Assembly: GCF_011801145.1 (NCBI RefSeq) | Contig: NZ_CP046172.1 | Location: 6,448,001-6,512,000, forward strand | Source of the DNA: Nocardia arthritidis | GTDB lineage: Bacteria; Actinomycetota; Actinomycetes; Mycobacteriales; Mycobacteriaceae | Direction: 5' to 3' | DNA length: 64,000 bases | Shown: positions 58,788 through 64,000 of the stretch, piece after piece | Numbering within the stretch: position 1 is the first letter of the stretch | How the letters are laid out: the number at the start of each line of letters is the position of its first letter | Translations under genes and position numbers: made by a program | The notes under the pieces: generated by a model | Seen by the model: only the letters and a program-made list of their open reading frames with translations | What the model was told of the DNA's origin: nothing | The model's database searches: none

Positions 58788-59629
58788 GCACTATCTACAA
58801 GTCGGACGCGGGTGCGGCCGAGATACAACGGCGGTATGCGGAAGGGCTGCGCGAGTGGCCGGTCCCCGCCGAATACCTGCGGGTGCCGACGCGGCAGGGC
58901 GAAACCTTCGTTATCGCCTCCGGCCCGGCGGAGGCGCCGCCGGTGCTGCTGTTGCACGGATCCGGCGGGAACTCGGCGATGTGGCGCGGCGATATCGCCT
59001 CGTGGGCAACGCATTTCCGCGTCTACGCGATCGACATCATCGGCGAACCCGGCCGGAGCGCGCCGACGCGCCCGCCGCTGGACTCCGATGCGATGGCGGA
59101 CTGGCTGGACGAGGTGCGCGAAGCGCTCGGCTGCACCGGCATGGCGATCGTCGGCATTTCGCTCGGCGGGCTGGTGGCGGCCCACTACGCGACCCGCAAT
59201 CCCGAACGCGTGCATCGGCTGGCGCTGCTGTGCCCCAGCGGCATCGGGCGCCAGACCATGGGCTGGGTTGTCAAGGCGCTGCCGCTGCGACTGTTGGGGC
59301 GCAACGGTTTACGTCGGATCGCCCGGCTCGTCACCGGACTCGACGGACCGCGATACGAATCCGCGCTCGACACCTCGGTGCTGACGTTCACCCACTACCG
59401 GCCCCGCACCGAGCGGTTGCCGATCCTCCCGGATGCCGCGCTGCGGCGGCTGACCATGCCCGTCCTGATCATCGTGGGCGAGCGCGATGTGATGCTCGAC
59501 TCAGCCGAAACCGCCCGCCAGGCACGGGAATTCATACCGAATGCCACGGTGCGGGTATTGCCCGGCGTCGGGCACGCCATCGTCGAGCAGACCGATGCGG
59601 TCCAGCGATTCCTGCTGGATCAGAGCTGA
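58784..59629 (+). CDS. Alpha/beta hydrolase
   Basis: A 281-residue alpha/beta hydrolase: LLLHGSGGNSAMWRGD oxyanion region, nucleophile elbow VGISLGG, acid Asp in VGERDVML, and His in PGVGHAIVEQ. The sequence resembles the MhpC/BphD-type carboxylesterase group. It is coupled to the HTH gene (ATGA) and followed by a kinase-fold gene; the substrate is unknown. Confidence 0.84.
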   Translation: MSTIYKSDAGAAEIQRRYAEGLREWPVPAEYLRVPTRQGETFVIASGPAEAPPVLLLHGSGGNSAMWRGDIASWATHFRVYAIDIIGEPGRSAPTRPPLDSDAMADWLDEVREALGCTGMAIVGISLGGLVAAHYATRNPERVHRLALLCPSGIGRQTMGWVVKALPLRLLGRNGLRRIARLVTGLDGPRYESALDTSVLTFTHYRPRTERLPILPDAALRRLTMPVLIIVGERDVMLDSAETARQAREFIPNATVRVLPGVGHAIVEQTDAVQRFLLDQS

Positions 59630-59634
59630 CGCGA

Positions 59635-60354
59635 ATGACGGCGTACGACCGAGGCATCGTAGTGGCGGGCGACCGGGTGTTCCGCCCGCCACCGCCACGC
59701 GCCGAATTCGTGCACGAACTGCTCGGGTACTTCGCCGAAGCCGAATGGCCCCACGCACCGAGGTATCTCGGCAGCGACCCGCAGGGCCGTGAAATCCTCT
59801 CCCACATACCCGGTTTCGCCGGATCGGAACTCACCGAAGAGGTGCGGTCGCCGGCGGCGCTCGCCGCGGTCGCGCGGCTGGTGCGCGAATTCCACGACTT
59901 GACCGCAGGGCACCCACTGGCCGGATCCGGTGAGGTGGTGTGCCACAACGATTTGTCGCCGAAGAATACGATCTACCGCGCGGCCGTACCCGTCGCGCTG
60001 ATCGACTGGGATCTGGCGGCGCCGGGTCGCCGCATCCACGACGTCGCGCATTTGTGTTGGCAGTACGGCGATCCCGGCCCGGACGCCGGGGTACCCGTTG
60101 TGGCGCAACGCATGCGGGTGATCTGCGACGCGTACGGCGTCGCGGCAGCCAACCGGGCAGAGCTGATCGACCCACGAGAGCTGATCGACACAGTGCTCTG
60201 GTGGCAGGACCGGTGCCGGCGCGGCATCGAAGACGATCCGGCGCTGGCGCACCTGCGGGCGGCCGGAGTTCCGGAACGGATCCGCGCCGCACACCGCTGG
60301 GTAACCGATAATCGCGACCCGCTCGCCCACGAGCTCGCGCACGATAACCGATGA
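59635..60354 (+). CDS. APH-fold small-molecule kinase
   Basis: A 239-residue phosphotransferase with catalytic loop VVCHNDLSPKNTIY and metal loop VALIDWDLAAPGRRIHDVAH. The N-lobe is small (RYLGSDPQGREILSHIPGFA). It starts six bases after the hydrolase stop and is the third gene of the HTH-hydrolase-kinase operon, which suggests modification (phosphorylation and hydrolysis) of one metabolite or xenobiotic. Confidence 0.78.
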   Translation: MTAYDRGIVVAGDRVFRPPPPRAEFVHELLGYFAEAEWPHAPRYLGSDPQGREILSHIPGFAGSELTEEVRSPAALAAVARLVREFHDLTAGHPLAGSGEVVCHNDLSPKNTIYRAAVPVALIDWDLAAPGRRIHDVAHLCWQYGDPGPDAGVPVVAQRMRVICDAYGVAAANRAELIDPRELIDTVLWWQDRCRRGIEDDPALAHLRAAGVPERIRAAHRWVTDNRDPLAHELAHDNR

Positions 60355-60418
60355 CCCCGCACGGCCCTTCCCAAACCGGGGGGTTGGTAGTTACTTCCGA
60401 CTGGTCTACGTTGTTCTG

Positions 60419-61939
60419 GTGGACGACCGCCCAGCTCGGCGAAATGCCTGGAAGACAGGGAGATTCGGCTGCACCGCGGTATGGTGCGGCGGCGCGGCGC
60501 TGATCTTGGTCGCTGCGCTGTGCGTCGCGGCCGACACCACCGGCTTGGCGCGCTACTACCAGCAGCGCCTGCACTGGCATGCGTGCAAGGACGACGGCCT
60601 GGCTAAAGAGGGCGCCAGCTGCGCCGAGGTCATGGTGCCGCTGGACTACGGCAATCCGAGCGGACCGACGCTCAGCGTCGCCATCTCCCGGATCGAGGCG
60701 CGGGACAAGGCGAATCGGCGCGGGATACTGCTGAGCAATCCCGGCGGGCCCGGCGGTTCCGGGATGGACGCGTTCGATCTGATCGGCGATGTGCTCGAAC
60801 CCGATGTGCTGGCCCGCTACGACCTCATCGGATTCGATCCGCGCGGGGTCGAACGCTCGGGCAAACAGCAGCGGTGCGGCTGGCCGGTGGCCAACCCGAT
60901 CCGGTCGGCGGGTGTCGACCGGGCCGGATTCGTCAGCGAGACCTTGCTGCAAGCCGATCTGGCGGCGAGTTGTCTACAGCGCGACCAGAACTGGATGCGG
61001 CACCTGTCCACCCGGAATACGGCGCGGGATATGGATGTGATCCGCGGCGCACTGGCCGAACCGCGGCTCAGCTACTACGGCCTCTCCTACGGAACGTATC
61101 TGGGCGAGGTGTACACCCAGCTGTTCCCGGGACGGTCCGACCGGATCGTGCTGGACAGCGTCATCGATCCGGACCGCTATTGGCTCGGGCTGCAACAGGA
61201 TTGGGGTCCCGCGGTGGAGGCGGGCTTCGACGACTGGGCCGCGTGGACCGCCGACCGCGACGAGACGTATCACCTGGGCGCGTCGGCGGGCGAGGTGCGC
61301 GGCACCGTCGAGGCGCTGATCGCGCACGCGGCCGAGACGCCGATCGTGGTGGAGGGGTTCGCCTTCGACGACCACCTGATACCGAATCTGCTGTGGGAGA
61401 TGCTGCGCGACGCCCGGCTGAACGAGCCCGTCGCGCAGATGATGCGCGCCCTCGCCGACGCGGCCGAGGGACGCGCTCCGGACGTGCCGAAACGATTGCA
61501 CCAGCAGATCGTTTCCGCGAAGGAGGACGAGTATTCGGTCATGGCGCAGATCTGGTGCGCCGACGCGCCGATGCCGCGCGATCCGGCCTGGTATTGGGAT
61601 GCCATCCAGCGAGCCAGGCCCACCCAGCCGATATTCGGCGCGCTGGCCAACAATATTCAGCCGTGCGCGTTCTGGCCCGCGCCGCTGGAACCGCCGACGG
61701 TGGTGCGCAATGCGGTGCCCGCGCTGATCCTGCAGGCCACCGGCGATAACCGCACACCGTACCGGAACGCCGTCGCGCTGCATCGGCAGATGACGCGATC
61801 GCGCCTGATCACCCTGCGGAACACCAGGATTCACATGGTGTTCCGCACGGGGCTGAGCACCTGCGTCCTGGAAACCACCAACGCCTACTTCCGCGACGGC
61901 ACGATCCCAGCCGCCGACCTCGACTGCGACCCGAACTGA
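60419..61939 (+). CDS. Secreted S33 aminopeptidase-like hydrolase (TAP-like)
   Basis: A 506-residue protein: an N-terminal membrane signal (ALILVAALCVAA), then an alpha/beta hydrolase with ILLSNPGGPGGSG oxyanion loop, DLIGFDPRGVERSG, nucleophile GLSYGTYLG, and a C-terminal TAP-like part with Asp in LQATGDNRTPY and His in RNTRIHMVF. The layout is that of tripeptidyl/prolyl aminopeptidases secreted by actinomycetes. GTG start; no strong RBS. Likely an extracellular or envelope-anchored exopeptidase or esterase. Confidence 0.85.
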   Translation: MDDRPARRNAWKTGRFGCTAVWCGGAALILVAALCVAADTTGLARYYQQRLHWHACKDDGLAKEGASCAEVMVPLDYGNPSGPTLSVAISRIEARDKANRRGILLSNPGGPGGSGMDAFDLIGDVLEPDVLARYDLIGFDPRGVERSGKQQRCGWPVANPIRSAGVDRAGFVSETLLQADLAASCLQRDQNWMRHLSTRNTARDMDVIRGALAEPRLSYYGLSYGTYLGEVYTQLFPGRSDRIVLDSVIDPDRYWLGLQQDWGPAVEAGFDDWAAWTADRDETYHLGASAGEVRGTVEALIAHAAETPIVVEGFAFDDHLIPNLLWEMLRDARLNEPVAQMMRALADAAEGRAPDVPKRLHQQIVSAKEDEYSVMAQIWCADAPMPRDPAWYWDAIQRARPTQPIFGALANNIQPCAFWPAPLEPPTVVRNAVPALILQATGDNRTPYRNAVALHRQMTRSRLITLRNTRIHMVFRTGLSTCVLETTNAYFRDGTIPAADLDCDPN

Positions 61940-62897
61940 TCAGCTCGCCGACCGCGCGGAACCCGTTGTCCGCGGGGTGATCCGGAGCGGCCGGGCGACC
62001 TCGGCCGGCCGATTCAGCGTGCCGCGCACCAACTCCCGGAACCACCGGTGCGCGCTGTCGGCGGAATTGCGCGGATGCCAGGCGATCCCGATCGGCACCT
62101 CGGGCAGGCAGCGGAATCTCGAAGGCGCACAGGCCCATCGCGGGCAGAGCGGCGGCGGTGAGCGCCGCGGGGGCCGGACAGACCAGATTGCCCGACCGGA
62201 CCGCGAACAGGGCCGCGGACAGCGTGGGCACCGTCGCGACCACCCGGCGGGTGCGACCGTGCAGGGCGAGCCGCTCATCGATCGCACCCTGCGCGCGGCC
62301 GGTGCGGGAGATCGCGAGATGGGGCGCGGAGGCGTAGGCCGCCACCGAGACGCGTCCGGTGGCGAATCGGTGCTGCGCCGATACTATGCCGACCATTCGG
62401 TCACCGAGCACCCGCTGCACGGTGATCTCCGGATCGGAATGTTCCAGCACGCCGACCTCGATATCGATATGCCCGGCGCGCAGGGCGGCGGCGCCGTCGC
62501 GATCGTCCGGCAGAAAGCGCACCGTCACGCCGGGCGCCTCGGCATCGATGGCGGCGAGCAGCGGTGCGGCCAGATCGGTGAGCACCATATCGTCGGCTTG
62601 GACGGCGAAGGTGCGCTTCAGGGCGAGCGGATCGACGGGCGTGCGCGGAGCGAGCAGGGTGCGGCCGTGTTCCACCAGCGCCCTGACCTCATGCCGCAAT
62701 TCGACGGCGCGCGGGGTGGGGGTGAGCCCGCGCCCGGCCCGCACCAGCAGCGGATCGCCGAGCGCCTGCCGCAGTTTCGCCAGTGTGCGGCTCATCGCGG
62801 GCGGTGAGGTCCCCAGCCGCTCGGCCGCGGCGGTCACGCTGTTCGTCTCCAGCAGCGCGTCCAGCGCCACCAACAGATTCATATCCAGCGGGTCCAC
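61940..62897 (-). pseudogene. LysR-family regulator with a frameshift
   Basis: Starts at the GTG 62897: PLDMNLLVALDALLETNSVT, AAERLGTSPPAMSRTLAKLR, LVRAGRGLTPTPRAVELR, and an effector domain with LPDDRDGAAALRAGHIDIEV. Near 62104-62113 the reading leaves the LysR pattern; shifting by one base recovers LPEVPIGIAWHPRNSADSAH, RWFRELV and a stop at 61940. The gene therefore has a one-base insertion or two-base deletion, or a sequencing error, in its last third. Without the shift it would read on to 61809 with nonsense sequence. It is convergent with the S33 gene. Confidence 0.75.
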
Positions 62898-63399
62898 CCC
62901 TGGATTATCGCCATCGGAATGATCACTCGGCAAAGTTCCGCCCCTGATAATCCGCGCAGGCCACCCGGTCTTGATGACACAGGTACCGACCGCCCGAGAG
63001 CGGCCGACGAGCCCGAATCCGGACGATCGGCGACGAGCCGTAAACGGCGTAACCATCAGCCGGTCGATGGTCGCAATTGTGAATTCGCCTTTACGGCACA
63101 TTTACCGGATGTAACCGTTCGGGGATTGCCCATACGCCGTTACGCTGCAACATGTTCACGGCCGATTCCGGCGAAAACTGGCTGATTTGCCTATGTTTCG
63201 CGGGCGATGCCGCCGGTCATCTTCGCGATCGGTACAGGGCCGGTGGGATCGCGCCCGGCACCGCGAATTCCCCAGAGCAGACCATGGCGGGGCCGCAGCG
63301 GGCCGGTAACCTCCTTCTTTGCAAACGCTTTTCGACTCGACCGCACGGCGCCGGGCCGGCGTGGGCGGCCGGGACATCCCCCGCGGCAGGGAGGACTCC
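62898..63399. other. Divergent intergenic region
   Basis: About 500 bp between the lysR start and the ParB-like gene. No protein-like frame. It should hold the promoters of both; a purine/pyrimidine-mixed, A/T-richer stretch lies at 63070-63190. No clear dyad was seen. Confidence 0.35.
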
Positions 63400-64000
63400 A
63401 TGCGGACGACAAAGATGTCCGAGTGCCACCGCATGCCGGATGGCGACGAGACCGTCGAAATACGGTTGGACGCTTTGGTTCTGGCCGGTTCGCCCCGGTT
63501 GACCGGGGAGGACTACGCCCACATCCACGCGCTGGCGGAGACCGACGAGCCGCTGCCTCCCATCCTCGTACACCGGCCGAGCATGCGAGTGGTCGACGGG
63601 GCGCACCGGGTGGGCGCGGCGCGGCTGCGCGGCGACGCCACCATCGCGGCGCAATTCTTCGACGGCACCGACAGCGAGGCGTTCATCCTCGCCGTGCGAC
63701 TGAACGTCAGCCACGGCCTGCCGCTGTCGCTGGCCGACCGCAAGGCGGCGGCCGCCCGGATACTCCGGGAACGCCCGGAGTGGTCCGATCGGGCGATCGG
63801 TGCGACAACGGGGTTGTCCCACAAAACCATCGGGGCGCTGCGCCGTTCGGCTGGCGCGGATTCCCAGCCGAACACCCGGATCGGCCGGGACGGCCGAGCG
63901 CACACCTCCAGCGCCACCGACGGCCGCAGGCTGGCCTGCGAACTGTTCCTCCGCTCACCCGACGCCCCGCTGCGCGAGGTGGCCAAGGTCGCGGGCGTCT
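63400..64000 (+). CDS. ParB-N-domain / StrR-like transcriptional regulator (3' partial)
   Basis: Read from the ATG at 63400 (RBS GGGAGGA) to the window end: VEIRLDALVLAGSPRLTGED, then PPILVHRPSMRVVDGAHRVG (the ParB/sulfiredoxin-like nucleotide box), EAFILAVRLNVSHGLPLSLA, and HTH segments SDRAIGATTGLSHKTIGALR and LREVAKVAGV. This is the plan of StrR/NovG/TeiR-type pathway regulators of antibiotic clusters, a subgroup of the ParB family. The 3' end lies outside the window, so a biosynthetic cluster may begin beyond it. Confidence 0.8.
   Translation, partial: MRTTKMSECHRMPDGDETVEIRLDALVLAGSPRLTGEDYAHIHALAETDEPLPPILVHRPSMRVVDGAHRVGAARLRGDATIAAQFFDGTDSEAFILAVRLNVSHGLPLSLADRKAAAARILRERPEWSDRAIGATTGLSHKTIGALRRSAGADSQPNTRIGRDGRAHTSSATDGRRLACELFLRSPDAPLREVAKVAGV

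Overview
The window is high-GC DNA from an actinomycete of the mycolic-acid group, most likely Nocardia or a close relative. The codon use, GTG starts, EspG/WXG-type secretion genes, HsaA-like monooxygenase, Zur-controlled zinc uptake and several TetR/LysR regulators all fit; the genus is an inference. No rRNA, CRISPR array or transposase was seen.

Layout. 1-8.6 kb: the 3' end of a nonribosomal peptide operon on the + strand. Seven genes overlap their neighbours by 4 bp: an NRPS end (Cy/C domain half, carrier protein, thioesterase), a methyltransferase, an HsaA-like flavin monooxygenase, a methyltransferase framed by pieces of an adenylation domain, a berberine-bridge-type oxidase, a second methyltransferase and a double hot-dog dehydratase. 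8.8-12.9 kb: a convergent zinc-uptake operon, znuA-znuC-znuB-znuB-zur, with a Zur-type box. The neighbourhood suggests that the peptide is a metal chelator. 12.9-15.4 kb: an LCM-type methyltransferase and a divergent TetR/SDR pair. 15.7-16.4 kb: four tRNA genes (Val-CAC, Gly-GCC, Cys-GCA, Val-GAC).

16.36-40.97 kb: a 24.6-kb integrative element of the actinomycete AICE type in the 3' end of tRNA-Val(GAC), bounded by a 33-bp direct repeat. At its right end are a tyrosine integrase and, further in, an excisionase. A long minus-strand operon carries a replication-relaxation-like protein, an FtsK/TraB-like translocase, a TOPRIM primase-like protein, a DUF2637 membrane protein, a SLOG protein, three tandem paralogues and several small membrane proteins. 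At 19.95-20.63 kb a gene-free stretch holds repeated 18-bp dyads, a pyrimidine-rich repeat and three strong hairpins, and is the best candidate for the origin. Cargo includes a TcmP/DUF5131 pair, a CoiA-like protein, an A/T-richer GntR-glycosyltransferase-kinase set and an RHH-PIN toxin-antitoxin pair.

41-64 kb: chromosomal genes, mostly accessory: an HTH regulator, a DUF5808 protein and a hydrolase; a sigma-4-like HTH fused to a PD-(D/E)xK-like domain; a second CoiA-like protein; an EACC1 protein with a 1373-residue caspase-STAND-helical-repeat protein (a predicted conflict or cell-death system); an orphan EspG locus; a TetR-controlled membrane protein; an AlpA-like HTH-hydrolase-kinase operon; a secreted S33 peptidase; a frameshifted lysR; and, cut by the window end, a ParB/StrR-like regulator.
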